This document shows, in pieces, positions 1 through 12,800 of a stretch of DNA of 64,000 nt. The DNA is from Mytilus galloprovincialis (taxonomy: Eukaryota; Mollusca; Bivalvia; Mytilida; Mytilidae). A program made the translations under genes and the position numbers. Position 1 is the first letter of the stretch; each line of letters begins with the position of its first letter. The stretch lies in contig NC_134847.1 of the NCBI RefSeq assembly GCF_965363235.1, positions 56,390,439-56,454,438 on the forward strand. Reading direction: 5' to 3'. The notes beneath the pieces were generated by a model. That model did no database searches. It saw only the letters and a program-made list of their open reading frames with translations, and had not been told where the DNA came from.

Positions 1-3000
1 ATACAATGTATAAGTCATATGTTTTTCAAACCCTTACTTCCGGTGATATCCAATATGGTGGACATAAAAATATTGACAATTTTTCATTTTGATATTCAAC
101 TTTTTTCAAAATATAAATAAAATGTTGGTTTTTTTAGCTGGTCAATAAACTTTTGGCTTCAATTCATCCTCAAAACCACTAATTATATTCTGCTTTATAC
201 AAAAAAAAACCCAACATTATGGCGTAAATTACAAAGATGAGTACATATCTTCGATGTAGAGTTTTGGATAGATTGATTAAAACAAAATAAAATCACTAAA
301 GTTCTTAAACATCTTCAAAATGACTTACTTATGGCCGCAAAGACATGTTTATTCACAATCGGAAATTTTATTTTCCAAATTTACAGAGTTCGTGGCATTG
401 TTTCTTATATCTATAATGTACAAGCTCCTGATAAGATGAAGAGGCCTCACAAAGAGTTGTCCAAAGGGTTCCCATGGATCATATTTTCCCCTTCGCAATT
501 CATAAGAGATGGACTAGCTAGCATAGGAACCAATACCAAGCTTGGTACTCATTCGCACCCGCCATGGTATATTGCACGTTTTACTTGCTGAAAAAGACTA
601 GACCGAGTCGTGGGAATAGCCTCAATAAGTATTTCCTCTTCCAAAGACACATTTTTCTTGCTTCGTTAACCCCATCTGATAAGTTTTTTCGATCTTACAA
701 CAAAACCACGTATCGTTCTATCAATGACATTGTCAAATCCATGTCTGGTGATGTTGGCTGATCAATCATCATTCTAAATGATAGAGTCACATCTTTAAAC
801 ACCATCCATATCACCAACGCAGTTTCTTTTCCAGCAAACGTGTAATCTCTCAATGCCTAGTGTATTTGAAAGGTCATGGAAAGATATATATCTGAAGCTT
901 TTCCCACTTCCAAATGCAAGCCAAAATTTGTCTGCCCCTATGTGAAACAGCAATGAGAGCAACACAAGCATCGACTGTTCGAGTCATGACTCAGTTAAGT
1001 CTGTGTTTCACTGCATCAGACACATGCATCTTGATTCAAGTGTCAGCCTCTTCATGTGAACATGATGCTAAGCTTGAAACATCACCATGTGGTGGATAAC
1101 ACAGAACATCCTGAGCAATTGTTGCCACAACTACCTTTTCCTCAAAATCTATTGAGCAAGCTGTTGCGAATGAAACTTAAAAGTTCTTTCTTATTGTCGT
1201 TATCTTGTTTTGACTCTTTTTATTCGTCTGTATATTCCATTTCCCCTAAATGTAGCTCTTGCTTCTTATAACAAATGCTCATGATATTCTATCTTACTTA
1301 CCTCGAGATGTATTTCAAGTTTATCACAATATTCACATTATGAGACGACAATAGAATCATGGTGCATGTGTCTGATGCAATGAAACACGAACTTGCACGA
1401 GTCATGATTCGAATAGTCGTTACTGTTTCGCTATACCGTGACAGGGGTAGACGAACTATGGATTGTGTTTGGGAGGGCAAAAAGCTTTGGATGAATATAT
1501 ATCAATGACCTTTCAAATACACCTGGCAATGAGTGATTACACACACTTATTGTGATCCATGTCTTTACCAGTTGATACATGGTTCTCTGATTGCTTGAAA
1601 AGGAAAAAAAACTGCATGGGAGACATTGATGGCAGTTGAAGATGTAGCTTTGGCATAATGAATGATGATTGATCATCCTAAATCACCGAGGTTTAACTGT
1701 AATCTCACACAAAATTATCAGATGGGGTAAACACGGTTAACGAATCAAGAAAATAACTATTTGCGCAAAAGGGAAGACTAATTGAGGGTATTCTCTCAAT
1801 TTGGTCTAGTTTTTTTCCAGCATGTAAAACGTGCAATATAATAAAGGCAGGTGTTTAGGGGGACGCGCTTGGAACTGACTTTTATGTTACCCAGTTCATG
1901 CGCTAATGTATGGCGAAGGGACAAAGAGGATAACTTTTAAATAACTCTTTGTAAGGCTTCATTATTTTGTCAGAAGCTTGTTCATTGTGGATGTACTGGG
2001 GAATGCGGTTCAATGGTTAACAAATGCTACATCCTAAGCATCAGAAACAAAAGCCATAAAATCTACAGTTTAAATGAACACATACTACAACAAGTGAAGC
2101 ATAACCCGTACCTAGGCCTACAAATTTCGGAAGACCTCAAATGGACCACCCACATTAAACGTGGCAAAGACAGCAAATTCAACACTAGGCTTTCAAAGAA
2201 GAAACATGAAATACTGTCCACAAGATTGCAAAAAAACAGCTTACATCTCGCTCGTTGATCAACAATGGAATATGGAGCCATAGTATGGGACCCCTACACG
2301 GTAACGAACATAAATAAGCTAGAAATGATTCAACGTCAAGCGGCAAGATTTATCACCATAGATTACAAGTTAAGAGAGGACGGAAGTGTCTCCAATATGC
2401 TTGCCCAACTGGAACTACAAGACCTCCAGACAATTGCAAGACGAACAAGTTAGAAGTTGATATTTATGTACAAAGTGGTTTAGGGACTGATTCCCGTTAT
2501 TGAACCAAAAATATTTCTCAAAAAAGCACGTCCTAAGAGAAACATAACTGCCAAGAAGTTCGAAGAATACCACGCAACAAATATTGTGGAAAAGCAAGAA
2601 AAGAATCACTCTAAGTGTTTTGACATTCCACTAAGCAAAACACCACAATACTCAAACTCATTCTTTGTAAAGACAGTGATCGCGTCGAATCAGCTAGACG
2701 ACACTGTAGTGCGCGCATCAAACGTAGAAAGCGTCAAATCAACTCTTATGCCTCGTCAATAAATCGGCGGCGCTCTCTCAAACCGTTATATTAAAGCCAG
2801 AATTGGTATCGACAACGTATTCATAGAGATACAGATACAGATACAAATACATAGGATGTTGCGGTCGATGTTAATGTGGAAAATCGGGTCTCCCGTTCAC
2901 TGCTTTGCTTCCATGTGGTGGTGACTGTGAATAAACATGTATTTTAAGCCAAATAGTAGTAATTTGAAAAATGTTTTAATACTTCAGTAATTTTACTTTG

Positions 3001-3318
3001 TTTTCACCAATCTATCTAAAACTTTAAATCCAAGATATTGATTGAGGACTCATTTTTAAAATTTACACCATATTGGTTTTTTTTTTTACCGGAAGTGTGA
3101 TTTGAAAATTTACAACAGAATAAAATTAGTGGTTTTGAGGATAACTAAAAGCCAATATTTTAATGACAAGCAAAAAAAAAGAACAAACAAAAATCATTTT
3201 CTTTACATTTTGAAAAAAAGTTAAATATTAAAATAGAAAATTGACATTTCTATGTCCGCCATTCTGGACATTACCGGAAGTAATGTTTTTAAAGAGAAAT
3301 GTCTTATACATTGTATCC
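1..3318. mobile_element. Large palindromic foldback element, arms about 1.1 kb
   Basis: The left arm (about 1-1100) is matched in reverse complement by about 1290-2010 plus 2850-3316. Anchors: the start ATACAATGTATAAG against CTTATACATTGTAT at 3303-3316; 'ccaccataagtaatcgg'-type outer arm 150-360 against 2930-3130; 'tattgcacgttttac' near 568 against 1825; 'cgttaaccccatctgata' near 664 against 1716; 'ttgatcatc'-type block near 760 against 1660; 'tgtgaaacagcaatg' near 940 against 1425. The unpaired centre is about 1100-1290. The right arm is split by a LINE fragment. Short ORFs in both arms encode similar peptides on opposite strands (ending near 'CFTASDTC' and 'CFIASDTC'), as expected of an inverted duplication. 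No transposase was recognised. The left end may lie just outside the window, so no target duplication can be scored. Confidence 0.8.
1995..2852 (+). mobile_element. Decayed LINE 3' end inside the foldback arm
   Basis: Three frames together read as the C-terminal part of a non-LTR retrotransposon reverse transcriptase: 'NPYLGLQISEDLKWTTHI' (2104-2157), then after frameshifts and a stop 'MEYGAIVWDPYT' (2265-2300) and 'KLEMIQRQAARFIT', and near the end 'FFVKTVIASNQLDDTVVRA' before a stop around 2760. It closes with a short GATACA-type microsatellite at 2826-2852, the usual kind of tail for this class. Premature stops and at least two frameshifts make it a dead 5'-truncated copy. It interrupts the right arm of the palindrome, so it inserted later than the palindrome formed. 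Confidence 0.85.
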
Positions 3319-3418
3319 ATGAGAAGCACAAAAGAAGGGTTCCTGTCCAATGTAATGATACTACCAATACATTAAAACACATTTCAATTACCCTCCCTAA
3401 AAAATAAGCTTATTCTAA

Positions 3419-3477
3419 TACTATATCCGCCATGTTGGATTTTACTGGAAGTAGACTTATCTATATCCTATATCCAA
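3419..3477 (-). repeat. Extra fragment of the foldback terminal repeat
   Basis: A stretch just outside the palindrome ('tatccgccatgttgga', 'actggaagtagactta', 'ctatatcc') resembles the right terminus at 3250-3318 (tccgccattctgga, accggaagtaatg, gtcttatac). It looks like a solo fragment of the same terminal sequence. The rest of 3317-3777 has no recognisable coding content. Confidence 0.45.
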
Positions 3478-3777
3478 AAGTAGTATATAACAAAGGTTGG
3501 TACCAATTATTATATTAGTAGCATGATAATAACACTTTTTCACATACTAGCCTTCGATATAGGACTGATTTAAACAATATCAACCTCTTGTCCTCTATCC
3601 CGTAATAGAAACCAGTTTTCATCGGAATTAATTTATATTACAACCATGGATTTGTCCAAAAATGAAGTATACGGTCAGTTAAAATCCATACATATACGTT
3701 AATATTTATCAAGGAAAAAGTTCGTTTCGTTTGACTTTCAAAATATTTTTTCAGTAACCTTATTCTTTTTTTTTTAG

Positions 3778-3832
3778 ATGAATAAATTGAAAGCATTTGC
3801 TATAATTATCATTACAGAGTTGTTCGCGAATG
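3778..3832 (+). CDS. IgSF-A exon 1: signal peptide
   Basis: This 55-nt exon begins MNKLKAFAIIIITELFAN and ends in phase 1 at a GTAAGT donor. A run of T ending in TTTTAG lies directly before the ATG, so transcripts probably have a 5' untranslated exon spliced onto the start codon. Lysines followed by an Ile-rich core fit a secretion signal. Confidence 0.75.
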
Positions 3833-6800
3833 GTAAGTAATATTCAGATAGCGTTAACAGTCTATGGAAGAAGCGAATCGATAAAAGCATTCCTTATATC
3901 AAATAGCGATTTTGTCTCATATCAACGAGTTGCATTGTTGGAAATTTCAGACGAATGTTAACATTTGTATGAAGAAAGGAAGATTACTCGGTATAAAGAA
4001 ATGACTCTTTTTTTAAACAGGTTGACATTTAACACGACATACGTATGCTGTATAATTTCCATGAATTGTGTAATATAATAACAAGCAAGGTGTATTAATA
4101 CCAGAAAAAAATGAATTGTTGATTAAATGAAACATAAATGCACAATTTATCATTTGTAGATGCACACATTCAATAAATATCATGTAGCAAATCCAGTGGA
4201 ATGCAAATGAGATGAATTTAATTGTTTGATAAGCCAAAATCACAAATAAGTCAAAGATACTGATATATTTTATTATATCAACGCGATATTTGTCTTATAT
4301 AGTAGCGATGTGTTTTTAATATCAAAAATTTATGAATGCGATATTTTTCGTATATAACTGCTAATGTTTTCTCATATAAAATGAATACGATTACACGTCA
4401 AAATGCAGGTCAAGAAAACCGCAAACATAATTCACAAACTCAGTTCATGACCGGTTTGATGCCCAACATCACTAAAATTCAGTACCAAAATTAACGCTCA
4501 CACGAACTAAACATTTCGAAAATGTTGCTTGACCATATTAATAGATGACAGTGTAAACAATTTGCTTAGTCCATTGTTTCGATCATATGGTTTTACCGAC
4601 TAATTCTATTTGTGATGCACTGTCGGATTTTTAATGCGGCTTCTGTAAATAGTCTAACGACCTATAAGACTCTAATATAGGTCACACTTCTTTAGCCTAT
4701 TCACATGGGAAAATTCGAAATAGACAAAAAATCTCATTACTTAAAAGGAAAAAAAATCATTCATTCAAACAGTCCAATCCAATACGGTTCCCAATTACAC
4801 ATGACAATGAATATTCAAATGGTAAAATAAATATTCCAAACAAATAAAAATGTACAAATGCTGATGTCCCGAAGTTTGAAGATACCAATTGAGCAGCCTC
4901 AGACTAGAAATTAAACAACTTCAGATAGATACCACGAAAATGAAAAATCTTGTCAAACCAGAACATGTATTTATTATTAACATAGACAAATAATTGAGAA
5001 GGAAAACAGTTCTTGTTGGATATCAAAGACTTTTCCCGTTGATAATTCGATATCTATATGAACATAACCCGTCTACTAAAATTCAATCGATTAGATAAAC
5101 CGAATCATACAGAAAAGTGTCCACCGTGCATTTGCACTGCTCTATTATTAAAAAAGTAGAATAGAATGATATACAAATGTATGAAAATTATATATACATG
5201 TCACTGGTATATACAAATATTAATATACATTAATATATAACAACAAACCAGAGTATATTGATTTGTATCACTACAATGTAATAGTTATTACGGTGAGGTT
5301 GAATTGCCTACCACAAAACCAGGTTCAACCGACCATTTGTTGTGTCCAAAAATGTCCTGTACCAAGGATTTGTATATACAAATCCTTGCCTGTACCACGT
5401 CAGGAAAATGGCCAATGTTATATTATAGTTTGTTTCTGTATGTATTACATTTTACTGTTGTGTTTCTGTTGTGTCGTAGTTCTCTTATATTTGATGCGTT
5501 TCTCTCATTTTTAGTTTGAAACCCGGATTTGTTTTTTCTCTATCGATTTATGAATTTCGAACCGCGGTATACTACTGATGCCTTTATTTATCATTTATTC
5601 ACCATTTACGCTCGAACTTGTGTCCGAAAAAATATAGCTCGGTACATTAACCTCACTCTCACTTTCAGGTAATATATGGTTATTTTCTGAGACAAGTGCT
5701 TGTGACCATCCACAATAACTTGCGGTCTTACGGTTAGGTACTTTGTACTTCAATTTTCAGAAGACTTGCCAACAAACCCCTTTCTTTTGGCCCGAGAACA
5801 TGCACAGTTATTTCGTATTGCATTTCTTTTAGACAATAAATTCAAATTTAAAAAATCGCACCTGCTCTATCTCAAAAAGATTTTTACAGTGTAGTGTACT
5901 ACTAGTGGGACAAATAATATCAAAATTATAAACTTCTACAAGTTCTTACTAACAATATTGACAATTATATATGTGTTAAGGGGGTGTAAAATTCAGTTTG
6001 ACAGCTTCAGACGTAATAAAATTTGACCTTTTTTTAACCGGACCAAATTACTACTTAACATAAAGATTTAGCATGCAAATGACGGTTTGGGGGCACTTGA
6101 AATCAGTTATTTAAGGCGAAATTTTAAAGATTTGTAGATATAAGAAGATGGTGTATGAGTTCGAATGAGACAACTTTCCATCAAAGTTATAAGTTGTTTA
6201 AAGTAAAGCATTATATATAAGAGTACAGCCTTAAAAACGGAGCCATGGCTCACACCGAATACAACGCTTTATAGGACCTAAAGAATTACTAGTGTTAAAC
6301 CATTCAAAAAGGAAAACCAACGGTGTAATTTGTATAAAAACGAGATTAAAAAGTACAGGTAAGATTTTGTCGAGTCAATCTGAACGAGGACAGTATGATT
6401 CATCTTCGGCACAAGTTAATGCCATTGTTACCAATAAAGTAAGCATTCCATGCGTGCTTTGGGGGAATATTGGATATATATTGTTTCGATGCATTCATTA
6501 AAAAAAAATTGATAGATGTTATATATATGTGGACAATTATTTTGATACTTAGCTATTTTATTACGACATTGTTTATAAAACCCTTATTTCATTAGATTTG
6601 CTTCCAAAACCAATTAAGAAATTTGAAAGATATTACCAAAAACAATTTGAATTTAAGCAATGGCCTTAAAACTGCTTATTAACATACAATGCTACTAAGA
6701 AGTAAAATTACAAAAGTTCTGAACTCCGAGGAAAATCCAAAACAGAAAGTCCCTAATCAAATGACAAAACACACCAAACGAATGGAGAACAACTGTCATA

Positions 6801-9800
6801 TTTCTGACCTGGTATTGGCATTTTCAATTTTGAAAATGGTGAATTGAACCTGATTTTGTAGCGCTAAACCTCTTATTTGTATGACAGTCTCATCAAATTC
6901 CATTATATTTACAACGATGCGTGAACAAAACAGACATAATAGGAAAAATTGTCAAAATCTGGGTACAACAGTCTAATATAAATAATAATATTGATATAAC
7001 AAAAACACTGCTATGATATTTTAAAAGTATCGCATTGATATTAAAATTTTAGCATCTGTTTATTTATGTACACAGCATTTCCAATTTTACACGCACATAA
7101 ACTTTTGCTTTTAACTAGCTTCTGAAGGTTATTTTACACTTAATTGTTGTTTATATTTAAACAATAAGTTTTAAAGTTTGTATTTCCTTAATATTTCGTT
7201 CCCGAAAACAACATTTTCCGCATTAAATGTCGGCATATTTACAATTGATATAAGACAGTATCGCTATGTGATAAAAGAAAAATATTTATTGATTCGCTTC
7301 TTCCATATACTGGTTAAGTTTTAACGGTATCTATAACGGTATTAGCTAGCGCAAGGTGATTTTATTATTTTCAAAACTTTTGCATTTTTTGCAAACACTG
7401 CATTATTTCGCAATCTTTTGTCAATTTGGCTTTATTTTACTAAGCTTATTCGAATTCTATACAAAGCACAACAATGTCGTCATTTACCACAAAATCAAAC
7501 CAAATCTTTCAACAGAATTATTCAGAAGGGACATAGTTACTATACTGTTAATCAGATCAAAATGACCGTTTAAGACTGACATCTTGCTACTAGTGGTTGT
7601 TAGGTCATTAAAGATGGCAACTTTTGGTATTAATATTGATTCACTTATTTATTCTCAAACCAGTTCTTGGCATGATACGGGTTATGTTCTTCTCATATAT
7701 TTCATGATGGAACTCAACCCCAAACGATGGGATAGTGCTTGATTTTCATATGATAAAGACAAAACTGCAAGTAGTCCTTGTTAAGTTATGTATCATTGTC
7801 ATTTTGCTAAGTTTCTTGTTGTTATACATGTTCTGCCATCGGACTCGAACTTGAACTGAGTTTAACAGTGCATATTACTGTGCGTTGGTTTATTCTACAT
7901 TGGCTAGAGGTATAGAAGGAAGGTTGGAATCTTACAAAACATGTTTAACCCTTCTGCATTTTCGCACCTGTTACAAGCCAGGAGTCTCTGACATTAGTTG
8001 TCTTGTATCATTTTTTAATTCTTGGTCATTTATATGTTTTGGAGTTAAGTATAAAGTCCATTTACATTGAACTAGTGCTAATTTTGTTAAGGGGCAGGTG
8101 AAGCACCCTCCAAGTGCAAGATGTTTTCGTTGTGTTGAAGACCAATTGGTGGCCTTCAGCTGTTTTCTGTCCTGTTGGATTTGTTTTTTTGGACACATTT
8201 CCCATTTCCATTCTAACTTTCATTACAAAATGGACAGAATGAGTTATTATGAAATTATGACTTTTCATTATTGGAATTAAAAATTTGATATGTTTTAAAT
8301 CAAAGTCAAATCGGTGAACGAGTATTTGATAGTTTATGCCCTTTTAAGGCGACCTTGCAATTGAATACTAAACGGACTGGATAATCAATGTATAAAAATT
8401 TACAATAATTTCACACAAAGCTATACAATCATAACATGGTTTTTGAAATTTTTGGTCCTCAATGCTCTTCAACTTTGTATTTGTTTGGCTTTTTAATTAT
8501 TTTGATCTGAGCGTCACTGATGAGTCTTATGTAGACGAAACGCGCGTCTGGCGTATAAAATTATAATCCTGGTTCTTTTGATAACTATTTACACCACTGG
8601 GTCGATGCCACTGCTGGTGGACGTTTCGTCCCCGAGGGTATCAGCAGCCCAGTAGTCAGCACTTTGGTGTTGACATGAATATCAATTATATGGTCATTTT
8701 TATAAATTTACTGTTTACAAAACTTGAATTTTTCGAAAAACTAAGGATTTTCTTACCCCAGGAGTAGATTACTACCTTAGCCGTATTTGGCACAACTTTT
8801 TGAAATTTTTGGTCCTCAATGCTTTTCAACTTTGTATTTGTTTGGCTTTTTAACTATTTTGATCTGAGCGTCACTGATGAGTCTTATGTAGACGAAACGC
8901 GCGTCTGGCGTATAAAATTATAATCCTGGTACTTTTGATAACTATTTACCGCTAAATATTATCATCGGAAACAGTCGTGTAAGTTTTTTACATGTTTTCT
9001 TCTGTTAAAATTTTGCATTGACGAACATCCTTAGCCAAAATGAATCAATGTATTTGTATCTGAAAGATGAATTATAGCTTAACTTCCAGCTTGGGATTTT
9101 GGGTTATGCTTTTGGTAATTTCTTTACTTTTTTAATACCTTAGTTTTTCTTTTGTTGTCGATTAACGAGATTCGAGCATCGAATTTTAATTTGCCTTAAG
9201 TTTGCACTAATGTAAATATAGACAATGCAATTTGCAATAGGAATTCCTTTTGCGGCTAAAACTGTTCCTCTTTGACTATTAAGTTTCGTTAATTATTTTA
9301 TCCTAGAATTGAATGTTTTGCCAATTTCTCAAACGTCAAAATATAGGGCTGGGCGGCACATTCTCAACATTGATATGCCCCAAACTAATTAGAATTTTAA
9401 CTTATACTTAAAGTTTGTACTACCCCTCTCTTCATTTTGGGTCTCTCTCAGAATTCTTTTTCACCGCTTTTCATGCGTAGTTATACTGGTAACATTGCGA
9501 AGTGTTGTCTCTACGAGATAGAATATAGATAACCAGGAGCCAATTGGCAAACAAATCAAAATATCTATGAATATCATATACCGCTATCTTCCCAGAAGAG
9601 GCATGGTTTGTGAAACAGCTGTATTTACAAAGTGCAGTAATCAATTTAGGTAAACAACGTGTTATTTGAGGTTTTTTTTTTTAAATCACTTCGACGATTA
9701 CACTGCTGGTTTCCTTACCTGATCTTATTCCACGCTTCTATAATACTAAAATTACGAGGTCCAATTTGTCAGCCGTCATCACGTAAAACCGATGAATCGA

Positions 9801-12800
9801 AGAATTCAACTTTATATATAACTAATATAGTACAATGGTGTTGATTAAAAATTACACCACTCTAGGCCCATTGTTTTCCACGTAATTAATATTGCCAATA
9901 ATTAAGAAGTTCCGGATCGAGTCCGACACCGATACCAATAGTATATTTACCTGTTACCTATTACCTTATCTGTACGTTCCGCATCTGACAGGCGCACCAC
10001 CAAACAGTGTATTTCGAATTTTGCTGTATACTGTTGAGTAAAAAATACTCCATTCCAGGCCCTTTTGTATTCCAAATTATTAATATTACCAATAATTGAA
10101 GGTTCCAGGTCGACGGGTTTAAACAGAAATATTTTGAAAGCAGAGAAAACTGTGCACCTTATACATGTTATAATCGGCATGACTTTATCAGATGACAATA
10201 CCAATACTAAAATAAGGCATACGCATAGTTATATATTAGTCACGGACCCGCGATATCACGGGTGTGTTCTAGTGATTATGAAAAATGGAGGTTTAAATTT
10301 TACAAAAAATGGATTGTTTGGCATACAAAGGATGTTTTGCCAAAGGAATACGACAAAACTTTTCAAATTTTAGGTCCACGAATCCCCGCAACTTGGAAAT
10401 TGTTTAGCTTTTTAAGTTTAATTATTCGAGCGTCACTAATATGAATCGTTTGAAGACTAAACGCAACCCTGGCGTTTAAAATCATAAGTTTGGTATCTAA
10501 GAGTAGTTATTTTTTATGCATGATTGTTGATATTACCCTTCTTTACTTTCTTATTTTGTAAGTGTGCCGGGGGAGAGTCGCTTTAAGTTCTCTTGTCGCT
10601 TGTTATAAAAGCATTACCATAATCTCTTAAATCGTGCCTATTACAGAAATATTACTCCACATCAAGTTATTAAACTTTCACTACTTTTCGAAAGGACTTT
10701 AAGTTCACATATTTATAATGACAGGATATAACTTCGATGGAACAGTTACCCATGCATCCATTGGTGAGACGAAAACCCTGAAGTGTCCACTTCTGTCGAA
10801 TCTTCCATCTAATGTCCAATGGAATCATATAGATTCTAAGACAGTGATTTCCGATGGCTTAGATATCAATCCTAAAATAACCAACAAGACGGAATATACA
10901 AAATTCGAAATTATTGGTAATCATAGTATCGGCGAATATAATTTAAAAATCAGTAACATTGAGATTGACGACAGAGGCGTTTATCGATGTGATTCTGAAA
11001 TAAATGGAAGGCCAGAGTCAAGATTTGTCAATTTGACAATAAACAGTAAGATTTAATATTACTTTGTATTATTATAAGAATCTAATCAAGAAAACGTTAT
11101 TATTATTTATGTAGCTGTAGATGGAAAACAAAGTGTAGAATTATTGAAAAGATTAAACAATGTATCCTTCATTTGTCAAATTTAAATTAACAAAAAGTTT
11201 ATGATATTAATACTTTATATGTGTTAATAAATGAATAATGTAAGTCAGTAATATAACAACTGTACGATATGAATAACCGAAATACCTGAATGTTGACATT
11301 CGGTCATTGGTAATAGACTGGTGTAATTCTTTTTGATTTTATCTAAGTTACACAATGCTTTTACTTTCTTATTGTTATCTAAACTGGGTTATGGTATAAA
11401 ACATCAACTGGCGTTTTGCTTGAAGTTTCAGATTACCAAACGAATATTAGTATTAGATCAAACGAAAATACGACAAACACGTTCAATCACAAGACACAAG
11501 GTATGTTTCTCAGAGATTGATATCTTTCTAAGAAATCTTTGAATATATTTTCAAATTGTTTACAAATGAACTGCAGATTTAACACTTTTAAAGCAAATGT
11601 TACATTGCGTTTGTTTTGATGAAAGATGGGTGTATGAATGATATTTAGTCAAAACTTTTATAAATCCTTTCATATTTTTATTTGGTCAAAATCCTATATT
11701 CTAAATATCATATTCTATAAAATAAAATAAAAAAAGTATAAACACATATCGAAAAATATAATTCTAAAAGTATATTAACACAAAACATATACATGTAGCT
11801 TGAGTAATTAGAAAGAAACAACATCACACACTTAGGGGCGCCGAATGGGACCCTTGTGGTTTTGTACTCGAAACACAATTTTGTACAGACAAAAGTGAGT
11901 TTTTTCAACAAAAATGGGTTCAGCTTAACAAAATTTGTAGCATAGTTCAAATTTAAATTTTGTAATACAAATTATCTTTTAGTGACAAAAGTTACATTTG
12001 TCATGGCAAAATTCATATACTTTACCGTTGATACCTTTAAAAATTGGGCCACAAAAGTCAATTTTGAATGGAAATTAGTTTAGTTTGGATTCTGTGAACT
12101 AATTCGCACACAAAACAGAGATTTTATCACAAAATTTAATTTTGTGTTATTTTTGTGTAGACAAAAGTGAGTTTTGTTAAACAGAAGTGAAAATTGAACA
12201 CAAAAATCAAATTTGTTGTCATAACTATTTACACCACTGAATCAATTCCACTGCTGGTGGACGTTTCGTTCCCGAGGGCATCACCAGTCAAGTAGTCAGC
12301 ACTTCGGTGTTGATATGAAATGATTTTGATTACAAAAAGTTCAAGTCCCATTCGGCGCCCCGTACACACAGCACACGAACCTATAGGAAATGTCTATAAC
12401 AAGATCTATTATAAACATTACATCAACTAATACACATTTTTTTACAGGATTTTCTATCAATACGTGGATTATCATTTTCATTTTTGCAATATTTGGAATT
12501 GTAATATTACCAGTAGTGTTTGCGGGTGCACTTAAAACTATCCGATCATATTCAAACGAATCAGATGATAACATCAATTCAGAAAGGACTGAAACTGGTC
12601 CTCTGTATGAAACTGAGGCTACCAATCCACATGCAGCAGCATTACCGAACATTGTTTCGAGGCTCCACGTGCATCCTCTTGCTACGGAAAGGTATTTTGC
12701 TCATACTTCGACGAGCAATGTAGAAAATGTATTGTGTTCACTGCAACAACATTCAACAATACCATACACATTTGATGTTGATAAAAATCTGACTAATGAA

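Larger units (their letters stand above)
3845..7335. repeat. Inverted repeats bounding a 3.5-kb block in intron 1
   Basis: The stretch 3848-3925 (atagcgttaac, tatggaagaagcgaatc, gcgattttgtctcatat) recurs in reverse complement at about 7240-7333 (ataagacagtatcgc, gattcgcttcttccata, ttttaacggtat). Shorter 'gatat..tagcgat' pieces occur inside near both ends (4258-4390 and 6975-7045). This is the layout of a DNA transposon with terminal and subterminal repeats, but no transposase ORF is visible. The interior carries other dispersed repeats. Confidence 0.55.
8440..8949 (+). mobile_element. Retrozyme-like repeat, 357-bp monomer with two hammerhead cores
   Basis: The 153-bp block at 8440-8592 is repeated almost exactly at 8797-8949, a 357-bp period. 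Each block holds CTGATGA, GTC-loop-GAC, GAAA, then ACGC-loop-GCGT and A: the conserved core, stem II and stem III of a type I hammerhead ribozyme, in the right order. Known non-autonomous retroelements called retrozymes, reported from plants and animals including mussels, have tandem units of this design that yield circular RNA of one monomer. Predicted cleavage at both sites would release 8556-8912. Stem I pairing next to the core is weak in my reading, so activity is uncertain. Confidence 0.75.

Noticed and set aside
331..1676. Several 60-86 codon ORFs at the left edge
   Set aside because: They lie in the arms of the palindrome on both strands, contain no recognisable domain and are explained by the inverted duplication.
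12341..12652. 103-codon minus-strand ORF over IgSF-A exon 4
   Set aside because: A shadow of the coding strand; the plus frame has the helix, phase-correct acceptor and paralogue.
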